NCBI RefSeq assembly: GCF_001412655.1
Contig: NZ_CP012996.1
Location: 1,116,001-1,180,000 of the forward strand
DNA: 64,000 nucleotides
Direction of reading: 5' to 3'
Origin: Pedobacter sp. PACM 27299
Lineage (GTDB): Bacteria; Bacteroidota; Bacteroidia; Sphingobacteriales; Sphingobacteriaceae
Made by a program: the position numbers and the translations under genes. The notes beneath the pieces are model-generated. The model did not search any database and was not told where the DNA came from. It saw only the letters and a list, made by a program, of their open reading frames with translations. This document shows positions 27,251 through 37,386 of this stretch, in pieces; within the stretch, counting starts at the first letter, position 1; every line of letters starts with the position of its first letter.

Positions 27251-27733
27251 TTATTTTTCTGGGATAACCAATTGTATTTCTTCCTTTACAGTTTCGAGAA
27301 CAATGGTGGTTCTTATAGATTGTATGGTCGTTATTTTGCTAAATGATTCTCTCATTAATGCCATTAAGGAAGCCGAATCTGTGGTTCTCACCTTCACTAA
27401 ATAGCAGTCGTCTCCAGCAATAATATGTACTTCCTGTACCTCTTTAATCTTGGACAATTCCGTTGCGGTAGTGGTACAGCCGATGCTATGAGAGGCTTTC
27501 ATGGAAATGAAGGCCAGCAATTTTAAGTCTACAGCCGCAGGATTGATTCTCGCGGTGTATTGTGTAATCACATTCTTCTGTTCTAACTTTTTCACGCGTT
27601 CCAGCACCGCAGAGGGAGCCATCTCTAATTCTTTGGCCATGTGCACATTGGAAATCCTTGAATTTTCCTGCATCAACCTTAAAATAGCAAGATCGATCTT
27701 ATCCAAATTGATATTGTTTTCGATTATCATTCT
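27251..27733 (-). CDS. Lrp/AsnC-family transcriptional regulator
   Basis: With ATG at 27733 it is 160 aa, the normal family length; the frame is open to 27769 but those codons overlap the operator-like repeats. The N-terminal winged HTH reads LDKIDLAILRLMQENSRISN, then VHMAKELEMAPSAVLERVKK. The C-terminal RAM domain (LLAFISMKASHS, VQEVHIIAGDDCYLVKVRTT) binds amino-acid effectors and makes octamers. It is directly upstream of the EamA exporter gene (adjacent, no gap) and likely controls both. Confidence 0.9.
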   Translation of the reverse strand, partial: RMIIENNINLDKIDLAILRLMQENSRISNVHMAKELEMAPSAVLERVKKLEQKNVITQYTARINPAAVDLKLLAFISMKASHSIGCTTTATELSKIKEVQEVHIIAGDDCYLVKVRTTDSASLMALMRESFSKITTIQSIRTTIVLETVKEEIQLVIPEK

Positions 27734-27744
27734 GTAAATGTATT

Positions 27745-27790
27745 TATATTCAGAATAATATGCAAACAATATTTATATATTCTGATTATT
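27745..27790. promoter_or_regulatory. Paired operator-like repeats upstream of lrp-type gene
   Basis: TATATTCAGAATAAT (27745-27759) and TATATTCTGATTATT (27776-27790) are near-identical repeats whose starts are 31 bases apart, about three helical turns. Each contains an ATTC-N-GA(A/T)T core, and the first core ATTCAGAAT is palindromic. They lie just upstream of the regulator's start. AsnC/Lrp proteins bind phased palindromic AT-rich sites, so autoregulation is inferred. Confidence 0.5.
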
Positions 27791-27926
27791 GTTCTCTTTG
27801 GTTGTGATTGTTTAGATTCTGTAAATTGATTATTTTTAGCTCTTCAACTCAGTTTTAATACTGTTGTGGCGGTGATTTGAAAAATGCACTGTATATTGCC
27901 GGTCAACTGGAAACTCAAAATAAGCG

Positions 27927-28586
27927 ATGAAAAATGTAAAGGCCGTACTATTTGATCTTGATGGAACATTAATTGATTCCGAGTATTTTCACTACGAATG
28001 CTGGAATGAAATCCTTGAAGATTATGGTATACAATTAGCGTATTCCGACTGGTTGAAAAATTATGCAGGAATTCCACTTCCGCAGAACGCAAAAAATCTA
28101 CTGACAAAGTATCAGATCAATGCCGCTTTGGAGGATGTGGTGAAAAGGAGGGAAGCCCTGACCTTGGAAAGATTGAAAACAAAAGATGTAGGGCTAATGC
28201 CTTATGCTTTAGAAATGATCAAATTTTTGTATGAAAGAAAACTCTTGCTGGCCATTGTCACCTCTAGTCCGCGGGAGGATGTGGAAGCTATTTTTGATAG
28301 AAATGGATTAAGGGAATACTTTACGCTGATCATTACCAGGTCTGATGTGGTCCAAAATAAGCCAGATCCTGAAGGCTATCTCAAATGCTGTGCAGCCCTT
28401 GGGCAAAAGAAAGAAGAATGTATCGTATTTGAAGATACACTAAATGGAATCAAAGCAGCGAAAGCAGCTGGACTGAGGTGTATTGCGATCCAAAGTAATT
28501 TGGAAGTTCATCCGTCATTAGCCATAGCGGATGAATTGTTCCCTGATCTAGCAGTGGCTAAAACAACATTATTCGCAGCAAGTTGA
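27927..28586 (+). CDS. HAD-superfamily hydrolase, beta-phosphoglucomutase-like
   Basis: The 219-aa protein has the four HAD motifs: the Asp nucleophile and acid/base in LFDLDGTLIDS, Thr/Ser in VTSSPRE, Lys in VVQNKPDPEGY, and the acidic metal site in VFEDTLNGIKAAKAAG. The alpha-helical cap sits between motifs 1 and 2, as in beta-phosphoglucomutase and small sugar-phosphate phosphatases. It likely dephosphorylates or isomerises a sugar phosphate in the cytosol; which one cannot be read. It is a single gene, between the lrp-type promoter region and the response regulator. Confidence 0.85.
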   Translation: MKNVKAVLFDLDGTLIDSEYFHYECWNEILEDYGIQLAYSDWLKNYAGIPLPQNAKNLLTKYQINAALEDVVKRREALTLERLKTKDVGLMPYALEMIKFLYERKLLLAIVTSSPREDVEAIFDRNGLREYFTLIITRSDVVQNKPDPEGYLKCCAALGQKKEECIVFEDTLNGIKAAKAAGLRCIAIQSNLEVHPSLAIADELFPDLAVAKTTLFAAS

Positions 28587-28638
28587 TCAATTTCATGTGG
28601 ATCAACTCAGCTCATCAGGCGTATAACGATATCGATAG

Positions 28639-29310
28639 CTAAAGATCGGTATCAATAATCTTGTGTTTAAAAGCAAATACGACTAACCCTGCCACATTTT
28701 TTGCGCCGGTTTTAACCAATAAATTATTTCGGTGTCCATCCACCGTACGTAAGCTGATCGACAATCTATCGGCAATTTCCGGAGTAGTCAATTCTTCACA
28801 AATCAAACCTAATATTTCTTTTTCGCGTTGTGTAAGAGAGGAGCTGGCATCAAATCCCCTTAAGCTAGTCTTGTTCAGCAGCTTTCCAGATTGTAAGGTC
28901 TTTAACACCATTTCATTGAAGTAGAAGCCATTGTGATAAGTAGTTTCAATGGCATTTTTAAGCTCACTCAACTCTGAGTTTTTAGCGATATATCCGTTTA
29001 CCCCCTGTTGGATCATCCTGGTTACATGTTTCTCTTCGCCATGCACGGATAGGACAATCACGCGTACATCCGGGAAGGCTATTTTTAACTGTTTAGTAGC
29101 TTCCATTCCGTTCATTTCAGGCATGTTCAGGTCCATCAGCACGATGTCTGGTTTAACCTCACCACATTCATTCATGGCTTTTAATAGTTCCAGTCCATTC
29201 CCTGCTTCAAACATAACTTCCATGTTTCCAAAGCTTTTGATATTGTTCACCAGGCATTCTCTAAACATCACCTGATCATCTGTAACTGCAATCTTTATCA
29301 ATTTGTTCAT
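28639..29310 (-). CDS. NarL/LuxR-type response regulator
   Basis: The 223-aa protein has a receiver domain with acidic pocket DD at 11-12, phosphoacceptor Asp60 in DIVLMDLNMPEMNG, Ser/Thr in VIVLSVHGEEKH and Lys in GYIAKNS. A LuxR-type HTH follows (LTQREKEILGLICEELTTPE, then LSISLRTVDGHRNN). It lies four bases after the histidine-kinase gene, its obvious partner, and is the last gene of a four-gene operon. The DNA targets are unknown. Confidence 0.93.
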   Translation of the reverse strand: MNKLIKIAVTDDQVMFRECLVNNIKSFGNMEVMFEAGNGLELLKAMNECGEVKPDIVLMDLNMPEMNGMEATKQLKIAFPDVRVIVLSVHGEEKHVTRMIQQGVNGYIAKNSELSELKNAIETTYHNGFYFNEMVLKTLQSGKLLNKTSLRGFDASSSLTQREKEILGLICEELTTPEIADRLSISLRTVDGHRNNLLVKTGAKNVAGLVVFAFKHKIIDTDL

Positions 29311-29314
29311 TTTA

Positions 29315-30112
29315 TTAAATTAGTGTAGGGAAATAGATGGAGACGCCAAATCCTGGACTATCGGTATGATAGGTCAGCTGACCGCCGTTCATTTCTACCC
29401 TGCTGGTGATGTTCTGTATGCCCAATCCTCTGCGAACCAGATCTTTGTCAAAGCCTATGCCATCATCTTTATATTGATACATCACTTCCATTTCAGTACA
29501 GTTAAGCTGTATTTCTACATGTTTTGCGGCAGCATGTTTTACTGTATTACTGATGAGTTCCTGAGTGATGCGGAAAAGTGCAAGTTCTATTTCTGTGCGG
29601 CCACATTTATCTAGTCCTTCGCTTTCAAAGCTGACATCCAGTCCGTCGGAGCCTTCTATCTGAAAGCATAATTCTTCGATTGCAGCTGCAATCCCAAACA
29701 TTTCCAGTTCATTGGGAATCATGTTATGAGAAATTCGCCTTACGCTCATGACTCCCTTATCTACAAGGAGCTTGGTTTCTTTGATCAGGTCGATGCCACC
29801 TACCGCATTGGATGCCGGGCTGTTTTTCTTCTCAAACTGTATAATTTTCATACCGATAGTAGAAAATATACTGCCTACCTCATCATGTAAATCTTTGGCG
29901 ACTCTGCGGCGCTCTTCTTCAATTTTTTCAATGTTATTGTGCAATAATTTTTGCTGGTATTCCGCTTCTTTTTCCCTGAGTTTCACCTGCTGGTTATAGA
30001 ATTTTTTCTGATATACGAAAAAAAGCACTACCACAGCAGCGCTCAGAATAAACATGACAATCATTCCCGTGAAGAGAAAAAAGTAAACATCTATGTTTTC
30101 TTGTGCTGCCAT
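29315..30112 (-). CDS. NarX/DesK-type sensor histidine kinase
   Basis: The 265-aa protein has one N-terminal transmembrane helix (residues 10-34), a short coiled-coil linker and a HisKA_3 dimerisation domain with phospho-acceptor His76 in VAKDLHDEVGS. The HATPase domain follows (ELISNTVKHAAAKHVEIQL, DDGIGFDKDL, GLGIQNITSRVEMNGG). It has almost no extracellular sensor domain, so sensing is probably through the membrane or a partner. Its first codons overlap the end of the multi-span membrane protein gene by 22 bases, suggesting translational coupling and a possible sensor role for that protein. Confidence 0.93.
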   Translation of the reverse strand: MAAQENIDVYFFLFTGMIVMFILSAAVVVLFFVYQKKFYNQQVKLREKEAEYQQKLLHNNIEKIEEERRRVAKDLHDEVGSIFSTIGMKIIQFEKKNSPASNAVGGIDLIKETKLLVDKGVMSVRRISHNMIPNELEMFGIAAAIEELCFQIEGSDGLDVSFESEGLDKCGRTEIELALFRITQELISNTVKHAAAKHVEIQLNCTEMEVMYQYKDDGIGFDKDLVRRGLGIQNITSRVEMNGGQLTYHTDSPGFGVSIYFPTLI

Positions 30113-30738
30113 AAGCCAATAAAGATTAAAATATTATTAACAATAGAAAGAAAGGCATGGAATTGCCAAACCATCATGTTGAATTTAAAGCTATATGGCA
30201 GAATATAATTGCTAATTGTAAACAATAAGAAACTTCCCGAAAAGTAAATAAAGAAGCCGGTATTGATCCAGAATACAGGGCTTTTCTCAATTTGTGTGTA
30301 GAGTGTTTGACGGGTAATTTTATAATAGTAATATAGGGAAGCACCAATCACCAGAATGCTTTCCAGCGTTCGCGGATAGGTATTAAATATTTTCCAGTCC
30401 TGAATACAGGTGGCGTTGATCAGGCAAAATACAAGAAAGCAGGTGATGAGCACCCAAAACCAGATCTTATCGATATATGTTTTGAAAATTACCTGGTAGA
30501 AAAGCATGATTCCGGTAAATTCTACCATTGTGTAAACGTGCAATACCGGAAGGTTATTTTTAAGCTGTGACCATAAATAGGCACTATATGCTCCAAGAGT
30601 TGCAATAGAAACCAGGTACAGTGTGATTACTTTTAATTCCTTAGGATAGGACTTGACATTCATCAAAGCCAAAATCAATGGGCATAGAATGATGCCCATT
30701 GAAAAGTACAAATAAATTTTTTCTAACGCTGAAGCCAT
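30091..30738 (-). CDS. Multi-span membrane protein coupled to a histidine kinase
   Basis: The 215-aa protein has about six or seven hydrophobic helices (for example YLYFSMGIILCPLILALM, VHVY/VEFTGIMLFYQVIF region, FWVLITCFLVFCLINATC and WINTGFFIYFSGSFLLFTIS). It has no catalytic motif I recognise. Its stop overlaps the kinase gene by 22 bases and it starts seven bases after the 115-aa orphan gene. Similar proteins upstream of kinases in Bacteroidota may serve as the sensor part of a split 7TM kinase; that is inference from context. Confidence 0.7.
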   Translation of the reverse strand: MASALEKIYLYFSMGIILCPLILALMNVKSYPKELKVITLYLVSIATLGAYSAYLWSQLKNNLPVLHVYTMVEFTGIMLFYQVIFKTYIDKIWFWVLITCFLVFCLINATCIQDWKIFNTYPRTLESILVIGASLYYYYKITRQTLYTQIEKSPVFWINTGFFIYFSGSFLLFTISNYILPYSFKFNMMVWQFHAFLSIVNNILIFIGLWQHKKT

Positions 30739-30745
30739 TATTTAA

Positions 30746-31093
30746 TTAAAATTCATCAGGTGAGCAGGTTGGCGGGCAAGGCATTGTAAAATCGAATACA
30801 TTGCTATCAACAGGACCCTTAAGGTCTGTTCCAACGTTCTTGTTTACCATATCTTGTCCATAAATGTCAGCAGGAACCATGATCATTCTTTGTTGTCTTC
30901 CATCTTCCATTGAGTTATCCCAGCCAAAATACATTCTGATATATTTAACGCCATCTTCCTCAAGCATGTCTTTCAATTCCTGTGCATCAACCAGGAAAGC
31001 TTTGATTAGGTTTCCTTGTGCTGCCCAGGCAGCAGTCAGTTCTTTAGCTTCAGCTAAAGGAATTTCATACATACTTTTGTTGTGTTTTTCCAT
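30746..31093 (-). CDS. Orphan 115-aa protein with CPPTC tail
   Basis: I do not recognise the family. The protein has no signal peptide. Its N-terminal half has MYEIPLAEAKELTAAWAAQG and DAQELKDMLEEDGVKYIRMY, and the middle has FGWDNSMEDGRQQRMIMVPA. It ends DFTMPCPPTCSPDEF, with two Cys three residues apart near the C-terminus. It is the first gene of the operon with a multi-span protein, histidine kinase and response regulator, so it may be a signal source, an accessory sensor or an unrelated gene sharing the transcript. The invariant-looking Cys tail suggests a metal or disulphide site. Confidence 0.6.
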   Translation of the reverse strand: MEKHNKSMYEIPLAEAKELTAAWAAQGNLIKAFLVDAQELKDMLEEDGVKYIRMYFGWDNSMEDGRQQRMIMVPADIYGQDMVNKNVGTDLKGPVDSNVFDFTMPCPPTCSPDEF

Positions 31094-31204
31094 GAGTTAT
31101 TTTACTTTTTTGGTTTACAGGTCTTTTTTAGAACTTTTGGTTTTAAAATCTTAATCTAAAATAAAACATTCCTTGTTAAGCTCACCAATTATTTACAGTT
31201 AATT

Positions 31205-31252
31205 TATATTTGTTACGCTCCTGTTATTAAAACAGGTATAAATACCTGTTTT
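31205..31252. promoter_or_regulatory. -7 box and 24-base perfect palindrome before GH18 gene
   Basis: TATATTTG at 31205-31212 matches TAnnTTTG on the plus strand. Just downstream, AAAACAGGTA (31229-31238), TAAA and TACCTGTTTT (31243-31252) form a perfect inverted repeat. It lies in the 249-base spacer between the divergent 115-aa orphan gene and the GH18 gene, about 90 bases before the GH18 start. It could be a repressor operator at the transcription start or an early RNA hairpin with a T-run. Confidence 0.5.
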
Positions 31253-31342
31253 TCTATTCGGGTAATCTAGCGCATTTGTACGCTAAACCATTTCCGGATC
31301 TTTATCTGTATTGAACCAGTACATTAAACGACCGATTTATTT

Positions 31343-32134
31343 ATGAAAGCTCCAGACCCTTTGTTTATTGCCTACTGGTTGGGTTATGCGAATCAAAAGA
31401 TGATTATTGAAACACTGCCGGAAGGGATTGATGTGATCAATTTGTTTAGCCTTAGCCTGGATGCTGAAAAAACACTGCAGAATTTATACCTGACAAGTAA
31501 TGGAATGAGCTGGGAAAATATCCTTTCAGGTGTCCGGGTGCAGCAGCAAAGAGGAGTTAGGGTACTGACTTCCATTGCGAGTGCTGTTCAGCCAAAAATT
31601 TCCTGGAATACCATCGCTGATCCCAAAAGTTTTGCCGCCAGTGTTTATGAATTGGTAGTCAATACCTGGGGGCTGGATGGAATTGATATAGACCCGGAAA
31701 TGGGTGGCGATGTTCCTAACGATACTTTTATAAAAGTGATTATGGAGCTGGCCAAATACTTTGGACCACGTTCTGGAACAGGTAAAATCATGAGTTATGT
31801 CACCTATCAGTATTATGCTGATGAGCAATTGTTAAAGCGCTGCAATGCCTGTTTTGATTACGTATCTCTGGCTGGTTATCTCTGGGACGTAGAAACAATG
31901 ATTCATCAGTTTGGATTATATGCCGGACTGGTAGGTGTTAAAAAGTTATTGATTGGTGTGCAGCCAGGGCATCATCAGCCCAATTCTTTAACAGATGCGA
32001 TTCAGCTTTCTCAATGGCAGCCTGATAATGGCTTAAAAGGAGGGATGATGCTTTTTAATATCAATATCGACCAGGACTTTCATTATACCAGACAGCTGAT
32101 AGAAGCACTTAAATCAACTGTGCAAAGAAATTAA
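31343..32134 (+). CDS. Glycoside hydrolase family 18 (chitinase/endo-N-acetylglucosaminidase-like)
   Basis: The 263-aa protein is a compact GH18 barrel. The catalytic signature DGIDIDPE is intact, with the acid Glu at about residue 119. GVRVLTSIASAV is the beta-3 strand motif, and SYVTYQYYADEQL and CFDYVSLAGYLWD are later strands. There is no signal peptide or carbohydrate-binding module, unlike most secreted chitinases. It may act inside the cell or need another export route. It could cleave the chitobiose core or chitin fragments; the closest functional comparison is the EndoF/EndoH type. It is a single gene. Confidence 0.8.
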   Translation: MKAPDPLFIAYWLGYANQKMIIETLPEGIDVINLFSLSLDAEKTLQNLYLTSNGMSWENILSGVRVQQQRGVRVLTSIASAVQPKISWNTIADPKSFAASVYELVVNTWGLDGIDIDPEMGGDVPNDTFIKVIMELAKYFGPRSGTGKIMSYVTYQYYADEQLLKRCNACFDYVSLAGYLWDVETMIHQFGLYAGLVGVKKLLIGVQPGHHQPNSLTDAIQLSQWQPDNGLKGGMMLFNINIDQDFHYTRQLIEALKSTVQRN

Positions 32135-32207
32135 AATATAGGAGCTCTCAAAACTTCTGGCGGAGGCAATTATTTATGTTGTTTCCGCTTTTTTGTTTAA
32201 AAGAGCG

Positions 32208-32831
32208 TTATAACTTTTCTATAGATTTTCCAAAATACCAGCATATCCAGCTAAAGAAAGGTGCAGCAATTACATCGGCTGTATAATGTACATGCTGAAC
32301 CAATAGCAATACGCCAATAATTCCGGCAGCAATGAAAGCAATGGTTTTCTCTCGTTTATTTTCAAGGCATAAAGCACCTAAGAAGACAGTAGCCGTATGA
32401 CCGGAGAAAAAAAGATCCTTGGTAATGATATTACCACGATAAAATAGAACAGAACATGGGTCTATTAAATCGATAATATCTTTTGGCGGATGCAATGGGA
32501 CAATGGAAATGGTAATGATCCTGGCAGTACACAGAAATATATACGACCATAGTGCAGTAAGGCAGATGGACGTATTTCTGGACATACGGACAATGAAAAA
32601 CACTGACATGCCGTAAAGGATAATAAAGATCCACCAGGAGACATCAATTGCAGGTATGTTTGCCAACACCCAGTCGTTTAATATAAATCCTTTCTCTCTA
32701 TTCTCCACAAAAGCGAAAAAATGAGGAATGAAAAGAAGGATTAGGGCAAGAATAGAGATCCCCAAAATAAACTTAAGTCTGAATGGCGGGTAATCCCAGG
32801 CAATTTGCCAGGAGAATTGTTTAAACTGCAT
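32208..32831 (-). CDS. PAP2-related membrane phosphatase/transferase
   Basis: The 207-aa protein has about six helices. The active-site-like segments LFFSGHTATVFLGAL and VHYTADVIAAPFF match the second and third motifs of the PAP2 C-terminal/sphingomyelin-synthase-like group. The canonical first KxxxxxxRP motif is not seen, as in sphingomyelin synthases. It likely hydrolyses or transfers a lipid phosphate or head-group. Since Sphingobacteriaceae make sphingolipids, a role in sphingolipid head-group metabolism is attractive but unproven. Confidence 0.72.
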   Translation of the reverse strand: MQFKQFSWQIAWDYPPFRLKFILGISILALILLFIPHFFAFVENREKGFILNDWVLANIPAIDVSWWIFIILYGMSVFFIVRMSRNTSICLTALWSYIFLCTARIITISIVPLHPPKDIIDLIDPCSVLFYRGNIITKDLFFSGHTATVFLGALCLENKREKTIAFIAAGIIGVLLLVQHVHYTADVIAAPFFSWICWYFGKSIEKL

Positions 32832-32974
32832 TAAAGTGTTCTGTTGGTATATTTTAAACTAAACAAAACAAATAACGGAATTAATCTATTATAAATGAAT
32901 AGCCAAGCTAAGAAATCGTGGTTATTTCTATAAATAAATAAGATGTTTAAACAGGTAATTTGTAGGTTTTTAGC

Positions 32975-34186
32975 TTAAAATAAGCTGAGTTGCTGCGCTC
33001 TGATTGGTTTAGCATCTCCAAAAATGGTTTTCCCTCCATGTTTCCAGGAATCTCTGCTCTCTTTTTCAATTAATGCTTCAAAATTATCATTTGGAACAAA
33101 GTCTTTTTCTACGTTTCGAGAGATAATACTCAATTGATGAATGGCTTGCTGTTTATCTGAATGTCCTATTTTGGCCTGCTGAACTGCTTTGCTCAATACT
33201 TCGATAGTTTCATCATAAACGTTTATGGGCACAGGGAAGGGATGTCCATCTTTTCCGCCATGCGCAAATGAAAAACGAGCAGGATCTGTAAAACGAGAAG
33301 GTGTACCATAAATAACCTCACTAACCAGTGCGAGCGATTGCAAGGTTCTTGGGCCCATACCTTTCAGCAGCAGAAGTTCCTCAAAATCTTCGGGTTGATT
33401 TTCTTGTGTGAGCCATAACATGGCACCCAGACGTTTTAGGTCAACATCTTTCGCTTTCACTTCATGGTGGTTGGGCATGATGAGTTTTTTGATTTCCATG
33501 ATCATCCGATCCGGATGTTCAGTAGTCATGGCCAGCATCGCTTGCTGTGCAGGAGCAGCAGCCTTGTCAACGAGGTTCATGATTTTACCTTGGTGGACAC
33601 CACAGACGCCAGTATGCGGTTCTTCTACGAAAGAATGGAGGCTGGAGGAATGCCAGTGATACCTTCTTGCAGTACCGCTGTCATTTCGCATTCCTTGCTG
33701 AACAACAGTCCACAAGCCCTCTTTATTTAGGATGAAATTATGGGTATACAGCTGAAATCCATCTTGAATGGCCGTATTGTCTACTTTTGCACTAAGTTTG
33801 CTGCACCTCAGCAGATGATTTCCATCTAAGCCAGTCTGCTGGGCAATATTCAATAATTCTGCAGGAGTTTGTTTTGATCTTTTTCCCTTCCCACCGCAAA
33901 TATAAATGCCTAATTCTTTACTATGAGGATTGATCGCAGCTTTTAAAGCGCCCATTACGGAAGTCGTGATCCCCGAAGAGTGCCAGTCCATTCCCATCAC
34001 CGCACCGAGACTTTGAAACCAAAAAGGATCGCTTAATCGACGCAATACTTCGGCAGTACCATATTCGGTAATGATGGCTTCTGTAATGGCTAAACCAAGA
34101 CGGGTCATCCGTTCGGATAACCAACTGGGTACATAGCCATAATGTAAAGGTAAATCTGCCGTTCCTGACGCTTTCATTACTAACAA
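32975..34186 (-). CDS. DUF763 domain protein
   Basis: The 403-aa protein matches the DUF763 family, which occurs in archaea and scattered bacteria and has no known function. Characteristic parts are ADLPLHYGYVPSWLSERMTR, VMGMDWHSSGITTSV, LGIYICGGKGKRSKQTP and DGFQLYTHNFIL. Residues near 265-290 (LLLKGMGPRTLQSLALVSEV) look like a helix-hairpin-helix as in base-excision DNA glycosylases, hinting at nucleic-acid binding. It is a single gene with no functional neighbours. Confidence 0.88.
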   Translation of the reverse strand: MLVMKASGTADLPLHYGYVPSWLSERMTRLGLAITEAIITEYGTAEVLRRLSDPFWFQSLGAVMGMDWHSSGITTSVMGALKAAINPHSKELGIYICGGKGKRSKQTPAELLNIAQQTGLDGNHLLRCSKLSAKVDNTAIQDGFQLYTHNFILNKEGLWTVVQQGMRNDSGTARRYHWHSSSLHSFVEEPHTGVCGVHQGKIMNLVDKAAAPAQQAMLAMTTEHPDRMIMEIKKLIMPNHHEVKAKDVDLKRLGAMLWLTQENQPEDFEELLLLKGMGPRTLQSLALVSEVIYGTPSRFTDPARFSFAHGGKDGHPFPVPINVYDETIEVLSKAVQQAKIGHSDKQQAIHQLSIISRNVEKDFVPNDNFEALIEKESRDSWKHGGKTIFGDAKPIRAQQLSLF

Positions 34187-34362
34187 AATTAGTAAAAATA
34201 AACCGTAGTTAATCCCAAAAATTATCGGGTTCGGAATCTTTTACCGGTAAATTCCTGCTGTTCGTCGGACTTTTTATTGGCTTTGACTGTCGCTGCTTTC
34301 CTAGCTGCTTATAAAACTGCATTTTTGGACAAGCTAATTCCTAATCACTAAACTAAAAAAAG

Positions 34363-34599
34363 ATGAACATAATGATTTTTAAAACCTCGGTACAGGATCA
34401 AAAAGATCTGACTTCAATCAGACCTGTGATGAATACTTTATTTGGAGAAAAAAATTGGTCTTTAGCTTTTGAAGATGTCGACAAAATTTTAAGGGTAGTA
34501 AGTTCGATTCCTGCAGTTGCAGTGGTGAAACATATTCTGATGAATAATGGTTTCTTTTGCGAAGAACTTCCTTACTCCCTGGACGAATTTAACGTGTAA
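34363..34599 (+). CDS. Small ferredoxin-fold-like protein
   Basis: The 78-aa soluble protein has a beta-alpha-beta look: MIFKTSVQDQKDLTSIRPVM, then WSLAFEDVDKILRVVSS and VVKHILMNNGFFCEELPYSL. This resembles an HMA-type fold lacking the CxxC metal site. ATG at 34363 is used; an in-frame ATG three codons later is also possible. The function is unknown; similar small proteins are seen in Bacteroidota. Confidence 0.6.
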   Translation: MNIMIFKTSVQDQKDLTSIRPVMNTLFGEKNWSLAFEDVDKILRVVSSIPAVAVVKHILMNNGFFCEELPYSLDEFNV

Positions 34600-34651
34600 A
34601 CTTATTTCTTGAATTCGCTGATGTCGACAATTCTATCGTTATCATTTTTTT

Positions 34652-35398
34652 TCAAAAGGAAACGCCTTGTTTGTTCTTTTGAAAACTGAAGTTGTTTTGC
34701 ACCCAGCTGTAGATCGCCGGTACTTCTGAAGGTAAATCACCTGGGAAAGCTTGTGTTAAGGTTTCATCAGTGATAAAATTCACCTGATATAATTCTTTTG
34801 GCGTTGCAAAAACAATGGTTTGTCTATCCGGTGACAACATTAAAAACTTTCCAGCTATTCTCTGCTCAGGATCTTGTCTTTTCAATAGGTAAGCTTTTGC
34901 AGTCACACCAGTGATGAAGAAATCATTATTGATCAAATGTCCTGTGCGACCCAGTCTGTTGATGCCTAAACCAGATTTTTCACCCGGTCCAGGTTTGGTT
35001 GGACGCTCTAAGCTGACCACTTCCAGTTTCCCATCTTTTAAGGAAATAATATAAACTGGTGCTGCCGATGCAGTTGCATCTGCAGTCTGTACAAGTAAGC
35101 TTGTTTTCTGTGTATTAATGAATTCTGCAAATGTAAAGTGCTGGGTTGATTTTTTGGCATCCGAAGGATCTGTTTGGATACTCACCGTGCTGTCTCTGAA
35201 TTTTACTGACAACCACTCATCCTGTTCTGGTTTGTTGAGTTTATAGATGGTAATCGAATCGGCCTTTTGTTCTGAATACTGATTAAAGGCTTCGTTTTTT
35301 GTTAAAACTCTAGGTACGTAGTTTTTTATTTTTTCTTCGTCTTTACTACAGCCAAAGATCAGTGTCATCAGCATAAGGGCAAGCAGGCATTTTTTCAT
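34652..35398 (-). CDS. Lipoprotein of unknown function
   Basis: The 248-aa protein has a lipoprotein signal, KKCLLALMLMTLIFGC, with lipobox LIFGC at the acylated Cys17 and charged SKDEEK after it. The mature part is beta-rich (VLTKNEAFNQYSEQKADSIT, GKFLMLSPDRQTIVFATPKE) and resembles no named family. It is probably anchored in a periplasm-facing or outer membrane. It lies between the small 34363 gene and the gap operon without clear links. Confidence 0.75.
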   Translation of the reverse strand: MKKCLLALMLMTLIFGCSKDEEKIKNYVPRVLTKNEAFNQYSEQKADSITIYKLNKPEQDEWLSVKFRDSTVSIQTDPSDAKKSTQHFTFAEFINTQKTSLLVQTADATASAAPVYIISLKDGKLEVVSLERPTKPGPGEKSGLGINRLGRTGHLINNDFFITGVTAKAYLLKRQDPEQRIAGKFLMLSPDRQTIVFATPKELYQVNFITDETLTQAFPGDLPSEVPAIYSWVQNNFSFQKNKQGVSF

Positions 35399-35472
35399 AA
35401 TTGAACGGAAAGTAATTGTGGTCTGTTTCTACACAAATATATAAAAGAAAGGGAAATTATTGCCTATACAAG

Positions 35473-35504
35473 AAAGGGATGTTCCATCCAGACACATCCC
35501 TTTT
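35473..35504 (-). terminator. Weak terminator of the pfkA-gap operon
   Basis: AAAGGGATGT (35473-35482) pairs with ACATCCCTTT (35494-35503). On the minus strand it follows the gap stop by about 32 bases, with only a mixed TTTCTT tail, so termination may be partial. Confidence 0.5.
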
Positions 35505-35535
35505 CTAACCAAATATAAACCTGTATGAACGGGTT

Positions 35536-37384
<1,849 letters not shown>

Positions 37385-37386
37385 AA

